Of a stretch of DNA of 64,000 nt, positions 1-11,562 are shown one piece after another. Numbering within the stretch: position 1 is the first letter of the stretch; the number at the start of each line of letters is the position of its first letter. Source of the DNA: Vombatus ursinus (taxonomy: Eukaryota; Chordata; Mammalia; Diprotodontia; Vombatidae). The notes beneath the pieces are model-generated. The model did not search any database, was not told the DNA's origin, and saw only the letters and a program-made list of their open reading frames with translations. The position numbers and the translations under genes were made by a program. Location: positions 25,809,882 through 25,873,881 of the forward strand of contig NW_020954610.1 in NCBI RefSeq assembly GCF_900497805.2, read 5' to 3'.

Positions 1-374
1 CTAAGGAACAGAAATTTACATGTGGTGTTTTTGAATAAGGCAAGAACCACTTAAAAAGAGAAATTGAGGCCAGACACAACATGAACTAACAATGGTACTT
101 GTCCTACAGGGCCCACCTTCCTTTCCCTTTTTTGTTAGGCCCCTTTATACTTGGTTTGCTTTACTTTCTAATTGAAAAGTCCATAAAATTGCCTATATTT
201 GTGTAATACAGTGCATTTTCTCTTATCCAGACTTTCTGTATGCTATGCCTATGTCATCTTGACCTCATGATGAGTCTTTAGAACACCAGCTTGTTAGACC
301 TCTGTTTAGAGTTCAAAACTTTGCTAGTTGGTGAGGAAATTTGGAGGGAAAACTATAGAGTGTTAATACTGGAA

Positions 375-520
375 TGAAAGGACTTGAATGGTTATCAGTG
401 TGGCTTCAGGCCAGCTATTTAACTCCCTGGACCTCTGTTTATTCATCTGTAAAATAAGAGTTGCACAAGTTGACTTCTGAAGTTCCTTTCTGTTCTAGAG
501 CTACATACAGTTAAGTTCAT
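375..520 (+). mobile_element. MIR/THER-type CORE-SINE fragment
   Basis: The core-like run ...tttaactccctggacctctg, then ttcatctgtaaaataagagtt and a gacttctgaagttcctttctgttctagagct tail, matches the CORE-SINE pattern (cacttaacctctctgggcctcag...tctgtaaaatg). It is old and diverged. Confidence 0.65.
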
Positions 521-615
521 TTTAGTTACTCCCCTTTTAACTTTTATAATTGTCTTTTATAATTGTCCCTATGTTTTATCCTTAGGTTAACCAACTCATT
601 CTTGACATAGGGAAC

Positions 616-1153
616 TGCATATACTCAGTCCTTTGTAGAAGTTGCTTGGTGGTGAAAGTGGATAGATCACAGTGACTGGGTAGAGTCCCTGGAATCCAAC
701 CCCCCCCCCCCCACCAAGTTCCCCAGAACTCTCCCACATTGCCCTGGTATTTGCCTGAAGCTCATCTCAGTGTAATCCTTTCAGCTGTCCTTGAATTGTG
801 GCTTTGACCCTGCCCCATTTCCAATTCTCTGTTACCTCTAACCTAGCCCAGCCCTTCATTGTCTGTTACATCAGGATCAGTGGGCCATTTCCCACCCTTA
901 ATTCTAATTAGATCCCTTCTGCTGTCTCCTAGTCACCCCAGGCTAGTGGCCACACCATAAAAAGGTCAGTCTGGTCTACCAAATTGCTCAGATTCCTTAA
1001 GAGTCTGGCCCAGTTGTACTGGCATCACAAATGCTCAGATTCTTAAAATCTGGCCAATAGTGTAGATTCTTAAAATCTTGCCCACTTCAACTGGTGTTTT
1101 AATAAACCTTGTCTCCGACTGAAAGAAGACTTGAGTCATATTCTTTTGAGGCA
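616..1153 (+). mobile_element. Solo LTR of an endogenous retrovirus-like element
   Basis: The segment has LTR grammar: it starts TGCATATAC and ends GAGGCA, with a TATA-like cataaaaagg near 957, AATAAA at 1101-1106 and a short tail after it. Possible 5-bp flanks are ggaac (611-615) and ggacc (1154-1158), one mismatch, as for ERVL/MaLR. A motif in its R part (cagattccttaagagtctgg) recurs in the LTR copy at 47.3-47.8 kb, so the two are related. It is non-coding and an old fossil. Ends are approximate. Confidence 0.6.
700..712 (+). repeat. Poly(C) run of 13
   Basis: Homopolymer of C inside the U3 part of the LTR. Its length is likely variable and error-prone in assembly. Confidence 0.95.
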
Positions 1154-1195
1154 GGACCCATGTCTTCTGTCCTTGAATTTCAGGGTTCCTAACAC

Positions 1196-1440
1196 CTCTA
1201 GACCACAACAACTGGATCTGGAGTCAGGAAGACCTTACTTCAGATCCAGCCTTATTAGCTGTGTGATCCTGGGAGAATCATTTAACCACTGCCTGCCTCA
1301 GTTTCCTCAACTGTAAAATAGGGATAATAGTAGCACTTACCTCCCAGAGTTTTTGTGAGGATAACACAAGATAGTATTTATAAAGCACTTAGCACAGTGC
1401 CTGGCACATAGTAGGCACTTAATAAATACTTGTTTCCTTC
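1196..1440 (+). mobile_element. MIR/THER-type CORE-SINE, nearly full length
   Basis: It has the tRNA-like head (ctggagtcaggaagacct), the core (ctgtgtgatcctgggagaatc...cctcagtttcctcaactgtaaaatag) and an L2-type tail (gtgcctggcacatagtaggc...ttaataaatacttg). L2 supplies the tail and so the mobilising machinery. Confidence 0.85.
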
Positions 1441-1444
1441 CTTC

Positions 1445-2335
1445 CTTTGTAAGTCACAGCCAACTACAACCCTTCCATTTCAGATCAATACTGCCATTCT
1501 ACAACTCTTCTGATCTGTGATAGTGGGGAAAGAGAGAGTAGCCTGTTTTTATTTGAATTCTTCCCAGCACCCCTTTAGCAACCCCTTGCAACCTTTCTAC
1601 ATGAAGTTCAAACAAAACCAAAACCAAAAAACTTTTAGTAGTTGCTTTCTGCTCCCAAATTTTTCTTAACTGACTTCCTTCTGGTCAGCTAACATTCCTC
1701 TTTTGAAGTGTCTGTGCTATTGCCCCTCAAGTCTGGATCAAACCATCACTATTTTCAGTTCCTCCCTTTCTAAATTGCTTCCTTTTTCTCTTCATCTCAT
1801 CATTGGATTCCTGGTTATATACACTATGTTGAGAATCACCTGACAATGAATCCCTGCTAATTATTCAGAAAATAGCATCTCTAATACCCACATGTTCCAA
1901 TAAACATGTAGCAGGAAAATAAAAGGGAGGAGAATTTGTTCCATTTATTTTTTCAGTTTTGGTTGTGGTGGCGTAGACTGATTTTCACAGATATCCTTCC
2001 CGGTCACCAGCATGGCTATTATTGACCCTCAGGTGAATCATCTAACAATCTTTCCATGGGGTATATACATCATCCCCATAAAAATCAGTCTACTGTAATT
2101 TGAATAATCAAAATCTGGCAGTGACTTGTGATGGGAAAGCCCAGTGTTCACAAGCTATGCTTCTAAACTTGACTCACAGTAAAAGAAATATGCATTAAAA
2201 TTACACTCCTAGCTCATTCTTGCTCCATTTCTGCTTCTCAGTAAGTTCAGCAGTTTTAGACTAGACTGAATTTCCCTTCTTGTGGTTTTTATCTTCAATT
2301 GATAGTTAATACCTTCCCAGGGATTTTAATTGAGT
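1445..2335. other. Unassigned intron sequence
   Basis: There is no coding signal and no repeat I can name. It is AT-rich with short homopolymers (aaaaccaaaaccaaaaaac near 1615). Confidence 0.5.
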
Positions 2336-2534
2336 CATAAAATTTCAGAGTTGGAAGGGACCTCTGAGGCCACATGAATAGGAACTGGCTTTACTGTGTT
2401 CCTAAGTCTCTGTTTGAAGATTTGCATTGATAGGGAGGCCATTCTTCTTTGGGAGAGCTCTTAGCAACTACCACACATTGCTCCTAAGTCTGTTCTCTTG
2501 AGCCAGTCAAAGCAAGGCATACTTCTACAGTTTG

Positions 2535-2735
2535 TCAGTCAACAACCATTAATAGTAAGCACCTACTATGTGCCAGGCACTATCTTTAGCACTGAGTATA
2601 CAAAGAAAAGAAAAAAGTCTGTTGTCAAGGAATTTCCAGTCTAATGGGAGAGACAACATGCAAACAACTATCTACAAATAATCACATATGCAAGATAAAT
2701 TGGAGATAATCAACTGATAGTGAAGACAAAAATTG
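2535..2735 (-). mobile_element. L2/L3 LINE 3' end, reverse strand
   Basis: tcaacaaccattaatagtaagcacctactatgtgccaggcactatct...acaaagaaaag...aatgggagagacaacatgcaaacaac is the reverse complement of the L2/L3 3' end. It is nested in the CR1-like relic. Confidence 0.75.
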
Positions 2736-2988
2736 TCCTTCTCTCCTCTCACCCTCAGATTGTCTCTTCTCTAGGCTCAAGATCCTGAGCTTTTTCAAAT
2801 AATCTTCAGATGACATACCTTTTAGTCCCCTCTCCAATTCTTCCCAAATCACATTCCAGTCTAGGCTTACCTTCCTCTGAATATACCTAGTTTGCCAATA
2901 TTCTTACTAAAATGGGGCACCCAGAACTGAGCACACTGTAGGGATGGTCTGACCATAGATGAATTCAGAAAGGCTAGGTATTTAGAGA

Positions 2989-3048
2989 TGTGTGTGTGTA
3001 TATATACATATAAATATGTATATTCATGTATATGTATGCGTATGCACA
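2989..3048. repeat. TG/TA-rich simple repeat
   Basis: Alternating purine-pyrimidine tract (tgtgtgtgtatatatacatat and on). Confidence 0.9.
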
Positions 3049-3114
3049 TGTAGGAAGAAAGAGGGATAGATAATTTTTGTCTTTAATTTCTGTCATCTCT
3101 AAATATCTTGCATA

Positions 3115-3310
3115 TGTGATTGTTTGTATGTGGTTGTCTGCATATTGTCTTCCCATTAAACTGGAAGCTCCTTGATAACAGGGACTTTTTTCTTCTCTTT
3201 TCTTTTCTTTTCTTTTCTTTTCTTTGTGTACTCAGTGCTTAAGACAGTCCCTTGCACATAATAGGTGCTTGCTACTAAATACTTGTTGATTTGACAGTCT
3301 TTTAAAGTAT
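3115..3310 (+). mobile_element. L2 LINE 3' tail with an embedded (TTTTC)n repeat
   Basis: cttcccattaaactggaagctccttgataacagggac and gtactcagtgcttaagacagtcccttgcacataataggtgc flank a TTTTC microsatellite at about 3191-3225. This is the L2 3' end motif (gactgtgagctccttgagggcaggg...). Confidence 0.75.
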
Positions 3311-3594
3311 GTCTTGCTTTTACTTGGACCCAGAAAGCAGACACACACATATGTATATACATATACAGATACATGCACACATATTTATATAGAAATCCTT
3401 GCTCATTACAACTTATTATTGTAGCACAACTATTATCGTGATTATTAATGTAGCCTAATGTCAATATCACATTAACTTTTTTGGTTGCTATGTCACATCC
3501 TTGACTTAGATTGTCATTGGGCTACTAAAACCCCAAGATCTATTTTTTCCCTATGTCATTTTCCTTTGATTTTCATTTGCTCTTTTATGTCCTC

Positions 3595-5160
3595 CTCTTG
3601 CCATGAAAATGTAGGAAAGGTAGGCAGTTTGTGAAGAGGACTACGTGACAGGGCAATGAGAAAGGATGACATAAGTGAGAAAGTTCTATGGAGATTGTTC
3701 AGTCAGTGACCTCTTGGTCATGACTGGAGAGCATTGAGTAAATGACAGGATTGGAACCATTAATGATGCAGTTGACTTATGAGGCTGATTTCCTTTCTTT
3801 TTGGCCCAGACACTGTGATAAAGTGGGTTGGGAAGTGGTGAGTACACAATAGTGCAGCAGAATCGAATAGAAACTTACTTTGTGTCTAACCATTTGTATC
3901 TGTCAGCCTGGCATGTTTCTTTTTCTTTCCTTTTTTTAAGTAAGAAGAAGAAAATCTCACTACATTGGACTATTTTCCTTGGCAAGAAGGGCAGACACTT
4001 CCTTGAGCACACAGAGATAACACAAAACATCTGCTTAGAAGAACTGGTTCTGTGCAGCTGAATTTTCACCAATGATAGATAGCTCAAGGCATCTCTGATT
4101 TTTTTTAAAACTTTGTTTTGAAGAATGGAGAGGGAAAGGCAGAGAAGTTGGGGATGTATGTAGAGAGGTGAGAGTACATCTAGAAAGAGGGTGTGGCATA
4201 TTGTTTATAAAAGTTATCATTTTTATTCCTTTGTGCTGCTAAATTGCATCTTGTTTTGAGACTATTTTAGAAGTGGTATGTTCTTAGCTCCTTGCCAAAG
4301 GAGGTCTGTCCCCCTTTCCCATGTGTGTGGGTTGTTGGCTATTTTTTATGAGCTATTGAGAATGAATGATTTTTATGACTCAGAAAGAGATTTTCATATG
4401 TGCAGCAGGTAATTCAGAGCTTAATAGACAAAGTACTCAACAGACGATCTCAGACATAAATAGTAGTTTTAAAAAGAAACGGACATTTCAGGCCATTAAT
4501 AATATATTCTCAAGTCCCCCAAAGGATTGACTGAGTGGATTAAGTTTCATTGTGTGTCCTGGGGCAGGTGGAAGTTCTTCAAACCATTTTGCACTGAGGT
4601 TCTCTTTGTATTACATTTCTTCAGCTTCCAGAAATTCATGAAACATCAGTTCCATAATCACTGTTCTGCCTCATCAAAGANNNNNNNNNNAATGGACTTC
4701 CTTTCTCGATTTATATCATAGTACAGGCAATATGTACTTTTCCCATCTATTTTATTTTTCGAATGTGAATGATGAGAACTAACTCATTTTTCATTGCTGC
4801 AGACTGAAGCTCTGTAGAATTTTGGGGATAGTTGCAATGATCACAAAGTCAACTTTGAATAGGAGCATTTGGAAAACTTTGCCACCAGTAAGATTTTCCG
4901 TGGACATTGAGCCATGGGAGTTACAAGACCTATGAGATACAATCCCTGTTCTTGAGGGACTTAATATCCAAATTAGGAAAGGTAAAACTTATACATAAGA
5001 AATCATTAGAGAACAACACAAAACATTTTATAGTGTCATGCTTAATTGTATTGAGCAAATGATCAATGTTGACTTCAGAATTGCCTTAATATAACATATT
5101 TCTCATGCTTTTTTTTTTTAAAGCACATGATGTAGAATCAGTTAAGATAATATATGGCGG
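3595..5160. other. Unassigned intron sequence
   Basis: Apart from the N gap at 4681 I recognise neither genes nor repeats here. Purine- and pyrimidine-rich stretches make short chance ORFs on both strands. Confidence 0.5.
4681..4690. other. Assembly gap of 10 N
   Basis: Ten N bases interrupt intron sequence. The true gap length may differ. No feature is called across it. Confidence 0.99.
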
Positions 5161-5164
5161 GAGG

Positions 5165-7050
5165 GGAGATGGAGCCAAGATGGTGGAGTAGAAGCAGTGA
5201 CTTGCTTGAGCCCTCCCCCAAACCCGTCCAAATACCTGTAAAAAATGACTCTAGACAAATTCTAGAGCAGCAGAACCCACAAAAAGACAGAGTGAAACAG
5301 ATTTGCAGCCCAAGACAACCTGGATGATTGATAGGAAAGGTCTGTTGCCCTGAGCTAGGAGGGGAGCACAGTTTAGCATGGTCCCCATAGGCAAAGACTA
5401 GGCCCCAGCAAACCCAGAGCAGGCCTCAGAAGACTGCATCACTGGCAGCTGTGGTGGTTTCCAGACTTCTCAACCCAAAAACAACTTAGATGGTCAGTGG
5501 GAAAGGTTTGTTGGACGTGGGTGAGAGAGGAGTGTGGTCCAGCCTTACCCTGAGGGCAACCCCAGGGCGGAGGCCCAGTGGCAGAACCTGCTTCTGGAGC
5601 CATTGGCATACTGGGGGGATTGAGCAGCTGATCAGAGGTTTTTGGCTCTGAGACAGAATTCGCTTGCTTTGCCTGTGCTTGGATCTGCGTTGCAGTCCTG
5701 GGGAGCAGTCCAGAGGCAAGGAGTGCTGACAAAGTGGAGCTTATGGTGGTGGTGGAGAGGGAATTCTCCTCACAGTTCCAAGGCAGAAAAGAATGCTTGG
5801 GGTCACTCATAGACCAGAGCCCAGGCCAGGAAAGGAGTAAACACCTCTCCTTTCATCATACTACCTTGGAAGAACTGAAAATTTACAGGTCGCTAGAAGT
5901 ATCTCTGAAAACAGCTGCACAAAACTCTGAAGCTGGGAACACTACGTTCTCCACACTGGAAGCAGACTCCTACCTTAACAAAGAGTTTATAACTGAAGTA
6001 ATTGACTGGGAACATGAGCAAAATGCAGAAAAAACTCAGACTATAGAATCTTTCTTTGGTGACAAAGAAGATCAAAACATACAACCAGAAGAAGACAACA
6101 CAGTCAAAACTCTTACATCCAAAGCCTCCAAGAAAAGTATGAATTGCCTTCAGGCCATGGAAGAGCTCAGAAAGGATTTTGAAAAGCAAGTAAAAGAAGT
6201 AGAGGAAAAATTGGGAAGAGAAATGAGAGTGATTCAATAAATCATGAAAAACAAGTCAACAGCTTGCTAAAGGAGACCCAAAAAAATGTGAAGAAAATAA
6301 CAACTTAAAAATAGACTAACCCAGGGGCATCTTGGTGGTGCAGTGGTTAGAGCTCTAGCCTTGGAGTCAAGAGGGCCTGAGTTCAAAGCTGACCTCAGAC
6401 CTGACACTTACTAGCTGTGTGCCCCTGGCCAAGTCACTTAACCGTTATTGCCTCATCAAAAAGAAAAAACAAAAAAGACTAACCCAAATGGCAAAAAAGG
6501 TCCAAAAAGGCAATGAGGAGAAGAATGGTTTAAAAAGCAGAATTAGCCAAATGGAAAAGGAGGTGCAAAAGCCTACTGAAGAAAATAAGAATGGAGCAAA
6601 TGGAAGCTAATGACTCTATGAGAAATCAAGAAATTATAAAACAAAACCAAAAGAATGAAAAAAAGAGAAGACCATATGAAATATCTCATTAGAAGAACAA
6701 CTGACTTGGAAAATAGATCCAGAAGAGACAATTATTGGACTATCTGAAAACCATGATTAAAAAAAAAAAGGGCCCAAACATTTTTCAAGAAATTATCAAG
6801 GAAAACTGCCCTGATATTCTAGAACCAGAGGGTAAAATAAAAATTGAAAGAATCCGCTGATATCCTCCTGAAAGAGATCCCAAAAGTAAAACTCTTAAGA
6901 ATATCATAGCCAAATTTCAGTAGTCAAGGAGAAAATATTGCAAGTGGCCAGAAAGAAGCATGAGTATTGTGGAAACACAGTCAGGATAACACAAGATTTA
7001 GCAGCTTCTACATTAAGGGATTGGAGGGCTTGGAATATGATGCTTTCAGT
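5165..7050 (+). mobile_element. L1/HAL1-family 5' UTR and ORF1 region, 3' part missing
   Basis: It starts with gggagatggagccaagatgg, the marsupial L1/HAL1 5' end, and closely parallels the element at 32143. It passes the ORF1 coiled-coil region (EELRKDFEKQVKEVEEKLGR at about 6160-6220; KSRISQMEKEVQKPTEENK near 6532) and the cggagggcttggaatatga-type end of ORF1. It then stops near 7050. ORF1 is broken by stops and a SINE insertion at 6324. The ORF2 and/or 3' UTR part is absent, so it may be a truncated L1 or HAL1. Confidence 0.85.
6324..6475 (+). mobile_element. tRNA-headed marsupial SINE inserted in the L1
   Basis: ggggcatcttggtggtgcagtgg...ctgacacttactagctgtgtgcccctggcc...cctcatcaaaaag with an A-rich tail. 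Perfect 11-bp target-site duplications agactaaccca lie at 6313-6323 and 6476-6486. It is therefore younger than its host L1. Confidence 0.9.
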
Positions 7051-7254
7051 GAACCTATAGAAGATGAATTTACATTCCAATATTTTCTTTCAATTACAAA
7101 AAACAGTCATTTTATCCACCAGCAATACACAATGACATTAAATGTAAAAGAATAAAAGCAAGAGGAGGGAGAGGAAGAGGTTTTTTTTTCTGCTTGGAAA
7201 AAAATTATTAAAAAACCTTTTGAAAAATTAAAAGATGAGAATAAGATGAGTAAC

Positions 7255-7485
7255 AATAAAACTAACATTTATTTCATGTTTTAAAATTTGCAAATTTCAT
7301 TATCATTAAAATTTAAAAACAACCAACCCAGTGAGGTAGTTGCTATCGCTATAATTTGTCTTGTTTTACATTTTTGAGGCTCAGAGTTTGTTAACTTGCT
7401 TATGATTATGTAGTAAGTGTCAAAGGTAGAATTTGAGCCCACAGCTTCATAACATTGAGTCTGGCATTCTGACTGCTATATCAGT
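7255..7485 (-). mobile_element. MIR-type SINE, reverse strand
   Basis: ccagtgaggtagttgctatcgc...tttgaggctcagagtttgttaacttgct...gaatttgagcccacagcttc...ctggcattctgactgctat matches the reverse complement of a diverged MIR. Confidence 0.65.
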
Positions 7486-7827
7486 AATCATTCAACTAAT
7501 ATTTAGTGGGTGCCTACTATGAGCTAAGCACTACTAGTATTCTCAGTGCCCCATTCTTGATTTTCCAGGCACTGTCTTATCTGTAGAATATTCATTGTAG
7601 AATACGTGTGTGTTTGTGAATACATTGTGTATGTGTATTCATTGTAGAGTATTCATTACTATTCCCTTTGTTGCTGCCTGCTTTTGGCAATTTCAGTGGT
7701 AGTTAACATCCGTTACCAAAGGAAAGGAAAGGAGAAGAAATGAAAATCAAGATAATAGGTTATTTTTAAACTGTTCAGTAGGAAGTGAGCCTAAGGTGAC
7801 TTGCCTAGTCTCAAAAATGATGCCATA

Positions 7828-8700
7828 GTCATATGAAAAAAATCATTATTGATTAGAGAAATGAAAATTAAAAGAACTTTGACATATCATTTTACACCTA
7901 TCAGAATGGCTAAAATGATTGAAGGAGAAAGTGACAAATGTTGGAGGGGATGTGGAAAAATTGTCACATTAATTCATTGTTGGTGGAATTGTGAACTGAT
8001 CCAACAATTTTGGAGAACAGTCTGGAATTATGTCCCAGAAGTTACTAAACTGCATATACTTTTGATCCAATAAAGAACTTATGTTTTGTAAAATATTTAT
8101 ATTAGTTCTCTTTGTGGTGGCAAAGAACTGGAAATTGCAGGGATGTCCATCAGTTGGGGAATAGCTGAACAAGTTGTGGTATATGATTGTGATGGAATTA
8201 ATGCTGTAAGTTACGATGAGCTCGATGGTTTTACGTGGATAAACTTGCACAAAATAATGAAGAGCAGAATGAGCAGAACCAAGAGAATGTTGTATACAGT
8301 AATGGCAATACTTTCTTAAGAACAACTTTGAGCAACTAAGTCATTTTGACTATTTATAAATATTCAAATTAACTACAAAAGACCTATGAAGGAAGATGCT
8401 CTCTGCATCCAGAAAAAGAATTGGTAAACAGAAAAGTATGTATAGAATGATTTTATATACACACACACATATGTATGTATACACACACATATTTGTGTCT
8501 AATGGCAGCCATCTCTAGGGTAGGGGGAGAGGGAAGGAAAAAAGGGAAAAGATTAGATGATGATTTATCATTTTTAAAAGGAATAGCAAGTTATACATGG
8601 TGGATTTGTAGTTTCATGTGCAGTCATCTTTTTAAAAAATTTTACTGTTATGGAAATGCTGATTTTATTTCAGAAATTAAAAATAAAATATATTTTTTTA
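7828..8700 (+). mobile_element. L1 LINE 3' end (ORF2 C-terminus and 3' UTR)
   Basis: gattagagaaatgaaaattaaa..., atgttggaggggatgtgg, tcattgttggtggaattgtgaactgatccaacaattttgg and the later caagttgtggtatatgattgtgatgg are the marsupial L1 ORF2 C-terminal region. It is followed by a 3' UTR with a TA/CA repeat at 8456-8495. It is 5'-truncated and its ORF2 is broken. Confidence 0.9.
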
Positions 8701-8734
8701 AATTGATGCCATCTTCTTGTATCTGATGCTACAG

Positions 8735-9830
8735 CAAAGCATTTGAAGATGTAGGTACTCTCTCTGACTGATAGCTGTGGTTCTAGTTGGTCACATATGG
8801 GTGATAGCCATAACACATGATGTTGACAGCTTTTCATTTTCTCCTCATTTTGTTACCTACTCTCATCTCAGCATTTGTTTCCAGTTGAGGTGGCAGAAAT
8901 CTTACCACATTGTCTCAGTGTTTTCATTCTATCTGTACTTAATTTAAAAACAATTGCAGGTATTTGTGCATGGGGTTCAGGGGAGACTTTACCATTATAG
9001 AATGCTACGCTTGTTCCATCTCTTTCAGCCAGCCCTACTTTTCTAGTTATAGTGCCTCTCTCTCATTCGACTGTTGCTCCAATATTCCTCTTAAGGCAGT
9101 GACAGCAGCTATCTGGGCTTCTTTAGAGACTCAAGATATTCCTTGAGCAATTGTTTCTGTAGAATGGTTGGTTATGCTTCTGCTCCTTGATGTCATATTC
9201 CTTCTGTTACAAACCATAACTCCTTATAGTCAATGTCCTGATAGTTCTACCAATGTAGAAAAAGAAAAATGTGGCCTTGAGTCCCTGATTCTGTGTTTTG
9301 AGGTAGCCAAGTTTGAATTAAGATAATTAAGCAAAACTTCTGCATGATTGCAGGCCAATCACTCAACTTTTTGTGACTTAGATTAGAGCTCTAGCCCCTT
9401 TACCTCTCTATGAGGATGAATGTGAAAATAAGCATGATAAAATGAGAGGCAAAACATGTTTTGCTTATCTAACTCAAGAGATGAATAACTAAATATGAGG
9501 TTTAAAATAGTATTTTGAGCACTCCTTGCTAGAGCCATCTCAAATAGAATTACATTTTTATGGTTTGATTTGAAATTTTGATGTTCCTAAATTGCATCTT
9601 TTTTCTTCTCTCTTTTTTATTTTTGGTTATTGTTGTTGTGAGGTGCAGCTTACTTAGTAGGAGGTATCAGAAAAAGGTAATATTTTAAAAATGTGTCGAT
9701 AAAGTTTTTAAAATAATATTTAAAAATTCCTATGTTCAGGATGGCTCCCTTTTGGTGGTGAATATGTACTTCAGGTTCTTCTGACTGACCCCTGAGATTT
9801 TCACATCATGAATCCATCCTCTTTATTTTT
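8735..9830. other. Unassigned intron sequence before the exon
   Basis: No repeat is recognised. Towards 9830 it ends in the branch/pyrimidine region of the exon acceptor (ccatcctctttattttttag). Confidence 0.5.
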
Positions 9831-9833
9831 TAG

Positions 9834-10036
9834 GTGTTCCTTTCCCAAGGAATTTTCTTCAGATCTGCAAGAAGATTCTATGTCGTCTTTTCCGGGTATT
9901 TGTGCACGTCTACATCCATCATTTTGATCGTGTGATCGTGATGGGTGCGGAAGCCCATGTCAACACCTGCTACAAACACTTCTATTACTTTGTCACAGAG
10001 ATGAACCTCATAGACCGCAAGGAACTAGAGCCCTTG
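9834..10036 (+). CDS. MOB3B: MOB3B penultimate coding exon (C-terminal half of the Mob domain)
   Basis: The exon completes a split Gly codon with GT, then reads 67 codons in phase: from [13 protein letters not shown] through [20 protein letters not shown] to [11 protein letters not shown]. From memory it matches human MOB3B (216 aa) at about residues 141-207, with PFPR in place of PFPK. The two histidines of the Cys2-His2 zinc site of MOB proteins are visible in HVYIHH (first His codon 9905-9907, second five residues later). The paired cysteines lie in an earlier exon outside the window. The acceptor is a T-rich tract ending ttttttag, and the donor is ttg/gtgagt. MOB proteins are small kinase adaptors of the Hippo/NDR network. 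MOB3 members are reported to act with MST1 rather than LATS/NDR. The residues VIVMGAEAH and [11 protein letters not shown] point to 3B rather than 3A/3C. The exon looks intact and under constraint. Confidence 0.96.
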
Positions 10037-10274
10037 GTGAGTGGAGCAAGTACTGATTATTTTTATTCACTCATAGAGCTGGAAAAGAGCAAAGAGAGTT
10101 TCAAGAACTATAGCTTTAAAATTTAACTATTTCTTATATTTAGAGATTGCTTCTATTCTCAATAAGTGGTAAGGATCTCAGTGCTACTAGAAAGGGCTTG
10201 AAAATCAACTGCCCTGTGGTTCTACACCATGAATGCCCTGATCTAAATTCTCTTTTTGACCACCATTCCTTCAA

Positions 10275-10535
10275 CTGGGTGGTACAGTGGATGGAGCACT
10301 AGGCCTTGAGTCAGGTAAACATGAGTTCAAATCCAGCTTCAGACAAGTACTAGCTTTGTGATCCTGGGCTAATTACTTAACCTCTTTTTGCCTTACTTTC
10401 CTTAATTGTAAAATGGGATAGTAATAGTACCTACCTTGCAGGGTTATTGTGAGGATCAGATGGAATAAAAATTGTAAAGTGCTTAGCACAGTGTCTGGTC
10501 CATATTAGGCATTTAGTAAATGCTTGTTTCCCCAC
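10275..10535 (+). mobile_element. MIR/THER-type SINE, nearly complete
   Basis: It shows gggtggtacagtggatggagcac, gagttcaaatccagcttcagac, the core to ttaattgtaaaatgggat, then gtgaggatcaga...agcacagtgtctggtccatattagg and an L2-type end. It starts 240 bases after the exon donor. Confidence 0.85.
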
Positions 10536-10539
10536 ATAC

Positions 10540-10725
10540 ATTTCCATTATTGTATCTCCCTATTTGAATTTGAATATTCCTCTGATGGTGGGACTATCCC
10601 ACTTTTGTATCTGTATTTGTATTTTGGATCAGGAATCTAGTGCACTACTATCTCTACTTTGCACCAGGCCTGACACATAGTAGGTCCTCCTTAAAATGTT
10701 TATCGATTGACTGATTGATTAAGCA
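10540..10725 (+). mobile_element. L2 LINE 3' tail
   Basis: attgtatctccctatttg...accaggcctgacacatagtaggtcctccttaaaatgtttatcgattgactgatt is an L2 3' end pattern. Confidence 0.6.
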
Positions 10726-10844
10726 ATCTTCAGGAAAGGAAAAGCCCACATCCATCTGTTCTAGTTTCTCATAGTCAGGACCTTCTTCTTCTTGTCTAGA
10801 TTGGCTCCATTTATAGAATCATTATTATGCCTTTGGGAAAAGGA

Positions 10845-11005
10845 TACAGTATGGTCTAGTGAAAAGAGCACATTTAAGTCAAAGAACTTGGTTTTAAATC
10901 CCTTATTACCTTTGTAACTTTGGCTAAGTCACTAGACCCTGGCCTCACTTTCTTCATCTGCAAAATGAGGAAGACCAGATCTGTGGTCCTATGAGTCATG
11001 AACCA
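10845..11005 (+). mobile_element. MIR-type SINE
   Basis: cagtatggtctagtgaaaagagcac...taagtcactagaccctggcctcactttcttcatctgcaaaatgagg and a gtggtcctatgag tail match MIR. Confidence 0.7.
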
Positions 11006-11049
11006 ACTTTGGGACCACACTAAAATCCAATTGGTGCCTCATTGTGGTA

Positions 11050-11232
11050 TCAGGTACCACTGGAGTCGTTTGCCATTTCCTTCTCCAGCTCATTTTACAG
11101 ATGATGAAACCCTGTAAACAGGGTTAAGTGACTTGCCCAGCATTACATAGCTAGTAAGTTTTGAACTTAAGAAGATGAATCTTCCTGACTCCAGGCCTGG
11201 AGCTCTATCCAGTGTACCACCTAGTTGCCCCT
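11050..11232 (-). mobile_element. MAR1 CORE-SINE, reverse strand
   Basis: Read in reverse it runs from the SINE head (ggggcaactaggtggtacac) through the core to ctggagaaggaaatggcaaa, the MAR1 3' region. The extreme 3' tail is missing or diverged. Confidence 0.8.
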
Positions 11233-11412
11233 TCAAGGTCATACCAACTGAGAATGAACAAACCCAAACAAACTAGAAAGGCTTTGAGGATAGGTCCTGA
11301 TTGGACTGTCATCAGAGTATTAGCCTAACTGAGTTTAATAGGCTCATCAACTATGTGACTTTTGGGGAGACATGTCACCCAATCTGTAAAATGAGGGGTT
11401 TGGATTAGATCA

Positions 11413-11562
11413 GTAGTTCTTACCTTGGGGTCAATGAACTTGGTTTTAAAAATATTTTGGTAACAATATTTTCATATAATTTGTTTCCTTTGTAATTCTA
11501 TGCATTTTGTTTCATGCATTTAAAAACATCATTCTGAAAAAGGGTCCCCACTCCTGACATTA
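11413..11562 (+). mobile_element. hAT-type DNA transposon fragment
   Basis: gtagttcttaccttggggtcaatgaactt...tttgtttcctttgtaattctatgcattttgtttcatgcatttaaaaaca...gaaaaagggtcc parallels the fuller copy at 20378-20608. The 3' inverted end is lacking. Confidence 0.6.

Larger units (their letters stand above)
2335..3590 (+). mobile_element. CR1-like LINE relic, split by later insertions
   Basis: It runs from ttcagagttggaagggacctctgaggcc through cttctctaggctcaagatcctgag and gcacccagaactgagcacactgtagg to gctactaaaaccccaagatc at 3515-3540. This is the typical 3' part of a mammalian CR1-like LINE. Reverse L2 (2535-2735), forward L2 (3115-3310) and simple repeats interrupt it. Confidence 0.7.
1..9833 (+). 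other. MOB3B: MOB3B intron before the 9834 exon (3' part only)
   Basis: The preceding coding exon, which supplies the first base of the split Gly codon and the zinc-binding cysteines, is not in the window. This stretch is therefore the 3' end of a long intron. It is filled by an LTR, MIR/THER SINEs, a split CR1-like relic, L1/HAL1-type fragments and simple repeats, listed separately. No other conserved coding segment was seen on either strand. Confidence 0.85.

Noticed and set aside
5734-6240. 168-codon open frame with coiled-coil-like charge pattern
   Set aside because: It is the 5' UTR/ORF1 region of the L1/HAL1-family element at 5165-7050. The same text recurs, broken, at 32726-33322 and 60650-61160.
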